Positions 51,082-61,878 of a DNA stretch of 64,000 nucleotides are shown here, one piece after another. How positions within the stretch are numbered: position 1 is the first letter of the stretch; each line of letters opens with the position of its first letter. The notes beneath the pieces are model-generated. The model ran no database searches, was not told the origin of the DNA, and saw nothing but the letters and a program-made list of their open reading frames with translations. Source of the DNA: Eonycteris spelaea. Lineage: Eukaryota > Chordata > Mammalia > Chiroptera > Pteropodidae. The DNA is taken from contig PUFA01000027.1 in assembly GCA_003508835.1 (NCBI GenBank), positions 7,750,001 through 7,814,000 of the forward strand. Reading direction: 5' to 3'. The translations under genes and the position numbers were made by a program.

Positions 51082-51135
51082 AATATATATGTGTGCGTGT
51101 GTATACACACACAGACACACGCACACATATATATT
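51082..51135. repeat. Perfect 21-bp inverted repeat in simple sequence
   Basis: The arms 51082-51102 and 51115-51135 are exact reverse complements (AT steps then GTGTGCGTGTGT) around a 12-base spacer. They could form a hairpin or cruciform. Confidence 0.97.
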
Positions 51136-51753
51136 TTAAACCTGTTTTAAAACCAGGGCTTGCATGTATGAATGTCTCTTGCTTTCTTTATGCTTTTCAA
51201 ACCTTTTTATTAAAAAGTATATACATTGCTCTATCATTTCCTGGCATTTAATATTGCAGAAGAGAAATCAGAGACCAGCCTGGTTTTGTTTCTTTGTAGT
51301 TTACCATTTTTACTCCTTTGAATCATGTAGGAATTTCTTAATTATTTTGGTTAAAAAATATAGCCATAACATTTCAGTTTAGAGTATTTTTTATTGTTTG
51401 TCTAAGACACAGAGGTTGCTTTTTGCCTACATGCAAAGGTGTTTCTTCAGCCCAGTAGAGTATTATTCTTTCCTGTGACTGTATTTTGTGTTCATTTTTA
51501 CTAAGCCCTTCTTCAGTAATGCTATATATATCCACATAATGTCTTTGTTTTCCTTGTTTTCCATGCCAATCATTTTTCCTCTCCTATGTTATTTCTTTGC
51601 AGTTTGGGATAGTTTCTCTTGACTGTTTTTTGTTGGTGTTGTTTTGTTTTCATTTTACTAGATGACTTCTATTGCATCAATTTTATTTTTAAATTCTTCC
51701 AGTGTGGATTTTACTTCTGGTATTAGGTTTCTTTTTTCTTTTTTCTTTTTTTT

Positions 51754-51784
<31 letters not shown>

Positions 51785-53129
51785 TCCCTTTCTCTTGATT
51801 CTGTGTCCTTTTCTCATTCTCATTTTTGTCATTCTTTATGCATTTTCATCTCCATTTCAAGAGGACAAGTTCTATTTTACTCTACTGAGAATACCAAATT
51901 GCTTCCTATTTTTCCTTATTAAGGCATTTGTTATCAAAGTATGTCATTCTTTGAACTTTCAGACACCATTCTATTTTCTTTGTTCAGCAATAATTTGATC
52001 TTGTTAATAGTTTTTAAAAAGTTGGCCTTGGTCTATTTCTATCACTTGTGTTGTCATCTCTGTCAAAATCTATGGCTCGAATTTGCACTATATTTCTTGT
52101 TTCTCATAGATACTCATCTAGGTATTCCCATCATCCTGAGAAATACACCCTCCTGTTATCTAAGATCTAACAACCTTATCCCTCCTTGATAATATCTTGG
52201 AATATATTGATATCATTTATGGGCCTGATATCTCCTCTAGTTTTATTTATAAGCCTTTTGTTTCTTAAATTATTTTCTGAGATTGGTGGTCTCTCACCAG
52301 ATATAGTTGGGGAAATGGAAAGAAAAATACCAAGGACTCTATTTGCCTCACAAATTAGTCTCAAACATTATAGAGAGATTAAGTGACAAGTTCTCTGTTT
52401 TCTTTGTGCTCTAAGTTTCTGAAACAAGGTACAGATTTTGAGAAGAAGGAATGTGAAAGCATATTTTGTTTCACAGAAAAGAAACCAAGATAAATCATGT
52501 TCCAAATCTGGGTAGATTTCACTTAATCCACTTCCATTTATTAATAATAATAATAACAATTTTTTAACAGAATCTTACATTCGGTTTTCTGTTTATCTTT
52601 GCTATCAGAGTTATCATTTTTCTTGTTCCTCAAGAGTATTTCAATGAGAAGTTAAACAAAACTGCATCAGGTCTGCCAGTTCCAGTTAGGTGCTGCTGTA
52701 ATTTGGATGATTCGGGCAACATTTTTCTAATTACCACTTATAACGAATTCCTAGAACAAGCTCTGGATTCAATAACTGTGTGTTATTTAATGGATATATA
52801 TTTAATGCCATATATATGTATGTATGTATGCTTGTGTATATATCTAAACTGGCTTAAATAATTTGTAAAAAAAAGTATTGAAGTATGGTATCCTTTTTTA
52901 TTCGCTGATATACTTCATTACTCTACTTTTGAGGTTAACTAAGAGAAAAGCAAATAGGATAGGAAGAATGAACAAAGGGGTAGGAGTAGCTAAAGTTACA
53001 AACAAGTCTTACTCATGATATATTTCATATATTTTATTATTTGTCTTAGTAGAAGACAGGGACAATACTGAAGTACAGTTCTAAGTCCTCCATCATAGTT
53101 ATAAATATTGGAAACAGACCTTTAAAAAG
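51136..53129. other. Unassigned pyrimidine-rich DNA, perhaps antisense old LINE
   Basis: The T-rich + strand from about 51160 to 52200 has the general look of antisense L1/HAL1, but no landmark I trust. It includes a long T-run plus (GT)n (51731-51784) and short TATG repeats near 52812-52830. Open frames at 51662-51998 read through simple sequence. Confidence 0.3.
51731..51784. repeat. Poly(T) tract followed by (GT)n
   Basis: CTTTTTT-type repeats grade into an uninterrupted T-run (51746-51765) and then (GT)n (51767-51784). Confidence 0.95.
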
Positions 53130-53532
53130 GTAGGTGAAGTGAATATTGTGGTGTGCTGTCCATTACTCTTTTGGATCTAGGAATGCATTCCTCTACCTGG
53201 GGGTGTTGGCCTGCTAATGGCTCAGAGCTGAATCTTTTCCCAGAATTAGTCTTTTGCTGAAGGGAGCTGCCTCACAAAAGGTTATTCTTCCTTCCTAAGA
53301 ACAGCCCATATCCAATGATCCCTATTATCTTAATTTATGACACCTTTAAGGGGCCATCCCAGATCCAGAGTTCTCCTTAAAATTGGCTGCAAAGATCTGC
53401 AGTACAACTTCTGGCTCTGCTCAATCCTACTTTCCCCAAACTCTTATAGATGTTATTGCTGAGTGCACTCCATAATAAATTCCCTGCATGGAAATTTTAC
53501 CCAAGAATCTGCTTCTCCTAGGAACATGATTA
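53130..53532 (+). mobile_element. Probable ERVL-type LTR fragment
   Basis: GC-richer sense block ending with a polyadenylation-like 'ccataataaattccctgcat' (53470) and 'agaatctgcttctcctagg', a terminal pattern common in mammalian ERVL-class LTRs. The 5' boundary and subfamily are unknown. Confidence 0.4.
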
Positions 53533-53534
53533 AA

Positions 53535-56164
53535 GAAAATAGGACAGTCATACTAAATGGTTGAGATTTCCAAAAATATTTCCTGTTACCAGCTATCACA
53601 AAGAGCAAGTGTGCTTTCCTTTATATGTACTCTTTTCCAAAGGGAGGGGCGGGGGAGGATTTCTCTCACCTAAGAAAAACCAGGGACTCTTTTAAATTGT
53701 CTCTTTTTCTACTCAGATCTTCTATCTCAGTTTCACAGTTAAAGAAATACTATTATCAAACACGAGCATGCCATAGTCATCTAAAGAGCAAACGAAAGAT
53801 AATTCATTCTCTCTGCTAATACTCATCAAACCACATTAACTATCATTGGCTTTTGGAAGGGGGATCACAGATTAAAGCAGCTGTGGCCATCCTCTTGCTT
53901 CGTTTTTTTCTACAATGGGAAAATACAACCAAATGCCTGTTTCTCACCTAGAATATAAGTAGATATAAGATATTTAAAGAGGAGAGATAGAGACCAACTA
54001 TATACATTTTTATACCCCCAAATATACAACAAAGTGACTGGAATCCAAAAAGTATTCAATGAAGTTTTTTGAATTCATTAAAAAAAAAATGGCTACAGTT
54101 GAGACTATATCACCATAAATATCTCTAAGAATATTGTAGAATTTATGTTCAATTCTAGGAAGAATTGTAGCATAGAACTTTAAACTTCATAATATAGAGT
54201 TAACCTTGAGAAAATTCAGTTAAGTAAAAGCATTCATGGAATTAAAAGTATTAAAATTAAGGGTACTGAATTTTAAAAGTAAACTATATATTACTAATCA
54301 AGTAATAAATGGAATCCATGTTAGCTAAAACTTCAGTTAAAGTAGAACAGAAGACCTAAAAAGAGACTGATAAACATATCTTAGTTTAGTAAATTAAATA
54401 AGAAAATGTGCCTAAAAGATTAGATTTTATATAAGAAAAAAAATCATAGCAGAATGAGCTAAATCACACTAAATATAAGTTTTTAAAAGAGTAAATACAT
54501 GTAGACCGACTTGCCCAGCTTTCTTGCACCTGAGATTTAAAATGAATCAAAACATTTAACAGAAAATTTTCTTTACTGATATTGGTGAAAACCAATTGAC
54601 AGAAAATTTAAAATTTACTGTAGCTCTGATCTAAAAGCCCTTCATGATTGAAAAGTACATTGTTCCTAATAACATGCATTCATAAATAAAAGGCAGTTTC
54701 TATGCAGCAGTTTGCTAAATTTTATACAGAAGTGACAGTAAGAAATACTTTATAGAGTATACCCTTGTCCTTATTTGAATAGCAAACTATAAAAATGTTT
54801 TACTTAGAATGAGAAAATCATTGAATATTTAATCCAAAATGTTTTGAATAATAATAAGATGAAGAGACAAATCTCCTTAACAGTATTTAAATATATTTAA
54901 ATTTTAAGTCTTATTAACAACAGAAATAATGAATAAGATTTAAAATTAGTAATCACTAATTAGGAGATATGCCAAAGCAATTAATAGTTATCCACAGACA
55001 TCTTTATCACATATTTTACTTGTCAGAATTATTATTCAGATAGGTAATTTGTTTCTTTAATTAGGCAAGTATTAACTATAAAATAAACTGTGACCAGTAA
55101 AGAGATATTTCCTACCATTATTTTTAAGTGACATACAATGACTTCACACCTAGAATCTAGTAATTCGCGAACCTTTGCTCTAGGACAGACTATTTTCTTC
55201 TTTGTAATTGAAGTATAATTGGCATACAATATCCTCTTAGTTTATAATTAGAGGATTAGTGAAGGAATAGGCCCACTTTTGGGCAAATAACATATTGCAG
55301 GTTTGACATACTGGTGACTCACACTCAAGCCCCTGGTAGGCATTGCTAATTAAGTACTTTTAAACACCAAGTGAAGATGTGGCTTCTCAGGTTTTCCCTG
55401 TACAGGACCCCAGACAGACAATTCTAAATGATCAGTATTGACATAAGATCAGTCTGCCATAGAGAGAGAAACAAAAACTATGACATTTTTAAAAAGACCT
55501 ACCTGATTCTTATTTTGTTCCCGTCTTTGCAATTAAATATATGTATATGACAGCATATAACAAACTTGCTTAAGTAAAAAGGTATTACGGAATAACCAAG
55601 CTAATAAAAATGAGCACACAGCTCCAAGTCAGAAAAGTCATATTCCAGGACACTGGATAATATGCTAATGCAATTATAGAAATAAAAAGATTAACTTTAG
55701 AATAGAGAAGTCAGGAAAGGTTAAATGTAATATGGACCTAGAAGCCCTATTTAAATAGATCGAGAAGAGGTAGATTTTCCATATATGCCATGGGGGAAAA
55801 AAGGTATATATAGATAGAGAAAAATAAAAGAACTTCAGGAAGATCTTGAGTAAACTTATGTGTGACAAGATATAAATAGGGAAGTCCTTGGGATGAAAGA
55901 CCAAAATGCAGTTTAGGGTTAGGTTCTGAGAACTATAACTTCCTTGTTTCCTAGTTCTTTTCAGGCCTAATCTCTATGATGAACCAATTTTACCCATTCT
56001 TTTCTCTTTTTTGGAAAACATTTTCTCCCTGGCATAATAAATTTTAATGCAACATTTTTTTATAATTATAAAATGCCAAAGACATGGGGACATAGCTTGA
56101 CAATTTGCTTGATATAAGCTTCTGTTAAATTTACTCAGATATTTTCTCAAATATATGTTTTAAG
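53535..56164. other. Unassigned AT-rich DNA
   Basis: No gene. A 40-60 bp piece at 55195-55245 ('ttgaagtataattggcatac') looks like the complement of an L1 3' tip but is too short to call firmly. Confidence 0.3.
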
Positions 56165-56440
56165 AACTTAAGTTCTAAATAGAGATTATATATTGTATAC
56201 TATATATTATCTATACTATAGTATACTATATATATTACATTATATATACTAAATATAATATTGTATATAGTATATACAGTATTTTGTATATAATATCTAT
56301 AGTATATTGTGTGATAATATACTATATATACTATACATATTATATACAGTAGTAATGTAATATACTACATATATACCATATACATATACTATACATATAC
56401 TATATACGCATACTATGTGTATACACATACACACCATGTT
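56165..56440. repeat. TATAC/TATAG-rich satellite-like tract
   Basis: About 275 bp composed almost wholly of irregular TATAC, TATAG and ATAT steps, with many short self-complementary stretches. It ends where sense L1 ORF2 sequence begins. Confidence 0.9.
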
Positions 56441-56444
56441 CACA

Positions 56445-57128
56445 AACAGGAAGACCCAACATTATTGTTGTAAATTCTCTCCAAATGTATGTGTATATTC
56501 AACACAATCTCAGCCAAAAATACAACAGGCATTTTTATTTTTATTTTTTATTTTATTTTTTTTTAGAAATCGACAAGATAATTCTAAAATATATATGGGA
56601 ATGCAAAAGGTCTAGAAGAGACAGGCCAATTCTTTTTCTAAAAAAAGACAAAGAGGTCTTATACTACTTGATTGAAAAAATTACTATATATCTTTCTTCA
56701 GGAATCTACATTGTCTGGGATTGGCAAAAGGCTAAAAAGTTTAGGGGCATCAGATATCCAAAAAAGGACCAACACATGCATGGCCATATGATTTTCAAAA
56801 GTACCAAAACAATTCAGTAGGGAAAATAATAGCCTTTTCAACAAAAGGAGCTGGAAGAATTGGTTATCCTACAAGGTAAAAATAATATTGACCTTTAATT
56901 CTATCACATACAAAAATTAAATCAAAGTGAATTACAGACCCAAATGTAAAAGTTAAAATTATACAAATTCCTAAAGAAAACAGAAATATCTTTGCCACTC
57001 TGGGGTAGGCAAAAATTTTCAAAATAGGCAATAAGAAATACAAACTAAAAACAAATTTCATTAACTCAATATACACAAAATCTGATACGAGTGTGTGTTT
57101 GTAGCTTAAATTATTGCAGTGGTTGTTT
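56445..57128 (+). mobile_element. Old LINE-1 fragment, ORF2 3' part (sense)
   Basis: Sense ORF2 sequence in the expected order: 'aaatatatatgggaatgcaa' (56587), 'atgattttcaaaagtaccaa' (56788), 'agggaaaataatagcctttt' (56819) and 'acccaaatgtaaaagttaaa' (56938). An open frame at 56485-56820 retains part of the coding phase, but a T-rich insertion near 56535-56563 and frameshifts break it. Both ends are truncated. Confidence 0.8.
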
Positions 57129-57784
57129 TCCACATCCTAGTGGAAAGCTCAGATAAAAATGCAAAATGACAAAAATCGTGCTAAGGGAAAAGTAAAGTAA
57201 CAAATATGTATGAACCATAAAAAATAAGGTTCTATTTGAATGAAACTTTTTTATTGCAAAGAAATAGTTCAAAAAAAATCACCTCAGCTCCTCGCATATG
57301 ACTCATTTTACTTCTCTGATATAATTCTGAGGTCAGAAGATTCTTTTTCTAGAAAAAAGGTAGCATCTCCCCTATACTCCCTTCACTCCAATATGAAGCA
57401 AAAATTTAAAAATTCAAATTGATTCTCATAATAGCACCTCAGGTACTGTTTTGTATCTTTGCAATTTTCCTAGAAACGAAATGTTTTTGAATAGCATTAA
57501 AATTACATGACACACTTCATATTTATTAAACTTTCAAGAATAAAAATTATATGGTCCTTGGGAATAATGTTACTCAAATATTTCTCTGCAAACTTCAGGA
57601 GTCCAGTGTACATTGATAAGAGTAACAATGTGAAGCAAAGCTATTTCTAGGAAATACAGATAAGCAGATTAGGAAAACACAGTGAAAAAAAGGGACAGAA
57701 CAGTGAATTGGGATATGATTAAAGAAAACTGAATTTATTGACCTTAATCAATATATTCTGCTTTACCAGCTCAATATGAAAACG
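57129..57784. other. Unassigned AT-rich DNA
   Basis: Spacer between two old L1 pieces with nothing recognisable. Confidence 0.3.
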
Positions 57785-58470
57785 TCCAAATTTTTAAAAC
57801 TTACTTTGTGATCATTTTAGATTCACCTAAGTTTAGAAAGTAGTAGAGATTATATACCGAGAAGATCCTTCATTCAGTTTCTCATTATGTTAACAATTCA
57901 CTTAAACATAGAATATTTATCAAAACTAAGAAATTAACTTTGGTATAATCCTTTTAACTAATATACTAAACATATTCAGGTTTTATATATTTTTTCTGTG
58001 ATTTTTTTTATTTTTTTATGTTCCAGGATCCAATTTAAGATCCCACATAGGGTTTAATTCTCAGGTTTCTTTAGTCTCCTCCTATCTTTGATTTCCCCAG
58101 TTATCCCTTGTCTCTCAGGACACTTCAGAAGTGTCCTATTCAGCTATTTTTTAGAATGTCCTTCAGTTTAGAGTGTCTGATGTTTTCTCATGACTAGACT
58201 CAGCTTTTGCATCATTGAGAAGAATCACGCAGAGGTGCTGTCCTTCTCAGTGCATCGTATCAGAGAGTACATGAGGTCGATACGTATTACTGGTATAACC
58301 TCAATAACTTGGTTGAAGTGCTGTTTGCCAAGACTCTAGTCTACAGTTACTATTTCCGCTTTTTAGTTATGGAATAAAACTTAGAGGGAGGACACCTGGA
58401 GATTCTGCAAATGTTTCGTGCTTGTTTATTTTCGACCTGCTAGTTCTAGCATGGGTCATCCAATCTTGCC
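57785..58470 (-). mobile_element. L1ME-type 3' UTR (antisense)
   Basis: Complement of the same L1ME 3' UTR seen in sense orientation at 23030-23615: 'aaactaagaaattaactttg' (57923), 'ttccaggatccaatttaaga' (58021), 'ctttagtctcctcctatctt' (58069), 'gatgttttctcatgactaga' (58179) and 'tcttctcagtgcatcgtatc' (58241) are in order. Confidence 0.75.
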
Positions 58471-58874
58471 TGTGCCAATTATGTGTTCCTCAAATGTTAG
58501 AGAATGACTGAAAATGAGGAATATTTATTGGAAGAATATATTTTCTGGTAGGAGAGATCTCTCGGTTTCTTTGAAAGTGTGCTGTGAAGGAAAGTGTTCA
58601 CTGTAAGAATAATACCAGTTTTGTCTTGGTCAAATTCAAACCTACTTTAGGCAAATTCTACTTTTATAACTTCAAACACTCTTTGACAGAGGACTGGGTA
58701 TTTATTCAGCTTTTGCTGAAGAACTTGACAATCAGTTTAGAAGAACAGGGCTATACAGAATTTATTTACTGAAATGAGGACAAACTTAAATAAGCCTTAT
58801 TCTCTCCTCATCACTCATTAATTTGAAAATTTTAATGAGGTCATTGCATAGAAGAGATGGTAAAATTTGTTCAA
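58471..58874. other. Unassigned DNA
   Basis: Nothing recognised. The + frame at 58584-58772 has no domain. Confidence 0.3.
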
Positions 58875-59015
58875 CATCTTCCCTGTGCTGCACATATTGG
58901 TGTATTATTTAATTTAATCATCAAGATAATTTTACAAAGAAGATACTATTATTGTCATTTAGATTAGGTGAAACTACGATTTAAGGTGGGGAATAAGTTT
59001 TCCAGTATTACGGAC
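58875..59015 (-). mobile_element. Eroded MIR-like fragment
   Basis: The order 'ttaatttaatcatcaagata' (58911), a short purine-rich block and 'taggtgaaactacgatttaa' (58965) resembles the complement of the MIR core, but many positions differ. Confidence 0.4.
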
Positions 59016-59635
59016 TAAGGAATAGAGCTTAGTATAAAAAGCATGTACGTCTTTCCCCAAAGGGTGAGTTTTTCAACAGCACATAAGTCCTCTAAAGAAG
59101 AAATCTAAACAGGAACAAAACCAGTAAAATAGTGACAAATATAAACTGGAAAACAAAGTATGGCTGGATGCGTACTTGAAAGTACATTGTGCTCTATAAA
59201 TAAAACGGTGAAAATAAATCATGCTTATTTGAGGCACCATAACAATAGACAATGAAAGAAAAACAGAAAATAGAATACACAGTGCAAAACACACTCTGGC
59301 TCCTGAATTCATTATATTCATGATAACAGTTGTCCCAAATGCCAAGAAAACTATTCTCAGCGCATACATGTAACATTTATGCCAAAACAGCAGGAACCCA
59401 TCAATGCCAAAACAGTAGCAGCAGGGGCATTTGCAGCAACTGCACCTTCCAGGCTGAGAATGCAACTGAGCTACCAGGAAAGAAAACATGCTTCAGTGAT
59501 GTAAAGAAGCTAGAGAGCTAGCCCAAGGACAAAATTGAGGGGGGCGTGGGGGGGGGAGGGGAACTACCAGAAGAATAAGATCCTACATCATGTGGGCCAT
59601 CGGAACTGGAATCTTTGATTAAAAAAAAAAAAAAA
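59016..59635. other. Unassigned sequence ending in a 15-base A-run
   Basis: The stretch ends with fifteen A residues (59621-59635), preceded by a G-rich tract at 59539-59561. It could be a retroposed sequence in + orientation. Two frames are open, 59330-59521 (+) and 59073-59489 (-), but neither resembles a known protein. No AATAAA precedes the A-run and no flanking duplication is obvious. Confidence 0.25.
59539..59561 (+). repeat. G-rich tract, putative G-quadruplex
   Basis: G6-CGT-G9-A-G4. The G9 run can supply two tracts, giving four G3 tracts with short loops on the + strand. Confidence 0.85.
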
Positions 59636-60000
59636 GGCATGCTACTAGCAAAAAATCATAGTTTCCTCTCCATTAACATTGATTTACAATAAAAGATGTG
59701 AGGGATTAAGAAAAAATGATCAATTAGTACTTATTTTTCAAATTAGAACTTTTAAGCTAATAGGGAGTTTTAATACACCAAATGGTGGTACAAAAAGGTA
59801 CAAAATGACTATTTGATAGGGAAATAATTGAAATGATAAAATTAATTTTACTTTTATTGTGTTTAATAGGCTATTTAAAAATTTTGGTTGTATACTTCAC
59901 ATGGAAAGTGCTCTCCTTTTATTTGTAAAATGTGTACCTTAAAAAAATTTGGATCTAGGAAACAAAATAAGGTACCTAATAAAAGTGATAGTAATATACT
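59636..60000. other. Unassigned AT-rich DNA
   Basis: Nothing recognised before the repeat cluster that starts at 60001. Confidence 0.3.
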
Positions 60001-60025
60001 ATCTTTATTTTATTTTATTATTTTA

Positions 60026-60058
60026 TTTATTTTATATTTTAGATCCTTCATTTTAAAA
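60026..60058 (-). repeat. Left arm of a 33-bp exact inverted repeat
   Basis: Its reverse complement is identical to 61249-61281. The unique core is 'aaaatgaaggatcta'; the rest is AAAAT/TTTTA-type sequence, and similarity continues with small slips to about 60004. The A-run at its right edge (60056-60058) is shared with the start of the 30-bp direct repeat. Confidence 0.97.
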
Positions 60059-60085
60059 TGATATTTATGCTAAGTAACTTTTAAA
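60056..60085 (+). repeat. 30-bp direct repeat, copy 1
   Basis: Identical to 60840-60869, with the core 'atttatgctaagtaactttt'. The sequence is not simple, so exact identity over 30 bp is unlikely by chance. Beyond 60085 the two copies diverge. Confidence 0.97.
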
Positions 60086-60839
60086 TAGTAAAGCAGATAT
60101 AATGCTTGTATTTTGATTTCTTTATATAATGTGATTCCCATCATTTTCTGAGTAATTGATTATACATTATCTTTTATGAACTCTTAATAATACCATTCAA
60201 TTCTTTTCTACATATATATTACTCATTTAACTGAATTAAACACATAGATCACTAAAAGAGATAACCTAAAATGTTGTAATTTACCATAGCATTTGTAGCC
60301 CTAAATAAAAATTCTTAGTTCTAGAGACTGAACGATAAAATTGTGAAAACCATATAAATATATAAAGTCAAAAGCTTTGGGGGTGGAGGCAGAGAAGGAG
60401 AGAAATAAAATTCATCTTCTTCCCTTTTTATTGCCCTTCCCTTTTTAAATTCTTAATTTTTGGTCAGTACTTAATAAACTGTTTTGATTCAACTTTCAAA
60501 TATATATTGTAGTGCCAATAAAAGAGAAATGTGGGAGACAGCTAATAGGTATTTGAGAGGGGCTAAACTTCAGTTTCTTAATAGCCCCTGCTGCTGTGAG
60601 TCCAATTTTCTTTGAGGAAACATCTTATTAATTTGCATTTAATATTTATCAATAATAATGGGAGTCCAAATGGATAATAGGAAATTCTTAGAGAACAGGT
60701 AAGAATAAGTATCTGCTAGCCTTTTCAAGTTTTTCTGCCAAATAAGGAATTTTTCTCTAACATATATTTACTAAGACTTTGCCAAGCTTGAAGTGTAGTA
60801 TGATTTATAGTCCTTGCCTATAGAACAAGCTCCTTTATG
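60086..60839. other. Unassigned DNA between the direct repeats
   Basis: AT-rich with no gene. A short purine-rich part (60374-60400) stands out slightly. No transposon is recognised. Confidence 0.3.
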
Positions 60840-60869
60840 AAATGATATTTATGCTAAGTAACTTTTAAA
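60840..60869 (+). repeat. 30-bp direct repeat, copy 2
   Basis: Exact copy of 60056-60085, 784 bp downstream in the same orientation. Confidence 0.97.
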
Positions 60870-61248
60870 AAATCAGCTAATATGATCAACGTATTTAGTA
60901 TTACAGAACAATATATGTAATTCTAAAATAAGTTTTTAAATTTTGTTATCAAAAATATTAGGAGAAAATAAAATTTACAAAAGATAGAAGTCCTAAGACA
61001 TTCGATGTTCATTCTAATTTTATTCTTTTTTCAAGATTATTTCAAATATATGACAGAAGCCTAGGCTTCATAAATAGAATGAGCTGAAAGTACAGTATAA
61101 ATAAAAATGTCAATTATATCAGAATTAATAATCTTTTGGAATAGGTAGTAACAAAACCAAATAATGAAATACGATGTCTGAAAATTGAGACTTTTGTTTT
61201 ATTAATGCATTTTACCAAAATATTTTGTAATAAATACCAGTGTTCTTG
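60870..61248. other. Unassigned AT-rich DNA
   Basis: Nothing recognised between the second direct repeat and the right arm of the inverted repeat. Confidence 0.3.
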
Positions 61249-61333
61249 TTTTAAAATGAAGGATCTAAAATATAAAATAAAATAAATAAATAATAAAATA
61301 AAATAAAATAAAATAATAAAAATGAAGGATCTA
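61249..61333 (+). repeat. Right arm of inverted repeat with (AAAAT)n and duplicated core
   Basis: 61249-61281 is the exact reverse complement of 60026-60058. An (AAAAT)n array follows, and the core 'aaaatgaaggatcta' (61253-61267) recurs in direct orientation at 61319-61333, so the array is bracketed by two copies of the core. Confidence 0.95.
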
Positions 61334-61847
61334 TGAAACAAAAAAATCTCAGGATTTTATTTCCAAAGTTCAAGAGTGATAAGAAAAGCTAGGAAGTCTC
61401 ATTCCAAATACTCCAAATGGCATCAATGCCAAATCTCTGATTCAAACCAAGACACTCCCAGTGTCAGATTGACCTTAGATTCTGAACAATTGAGTTTTGA
61501 TTAAATCATGTTCATTATAAAACTTTAACCTGCAGCTGACAGAATTTTTATTACTGAATGTGTAAAATAAAACATTAGTCATCTATTAAAATCATCTTTC
61601 TACTTTTTAAAGAAAAAATTACTAGCTGGTAATATTTCTCCATTTTCCAGGAATAAAAGACACAAAAATCTTCCATTGTTCAAGCTGACTGGATTGCCAG
61701 ATAGAAGCCTCATCAGTCACTGAATTGCCCTTGAGCGGCACAGTTTATTTGTAAAGAGTCTGATTTTACCAGAAAATGTTCTTCCACTTAAGAATGTATT
61801 CTGGAAGTAGACGCATTTTCTCTCTATTCTATTCTCAGGCAAGAAAA

Positions 61848-61878
<31 letters not shown>

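Noticed and set aside
51662..51998. Two overlapping + frames of 86 and 98 codons
   Set aside because: They read through a T-run and (GT)n, producing poly-Phe and Val/Cys stretches rather than a protein.
59073..59489. 138-codon minus-strand open frame rich in Cys, Phe and Leu
   Set aside because: Looks like a membrane protein only because AT-rich antisense DNA encodes Phe/Leu/Ile; no coding signal around it.
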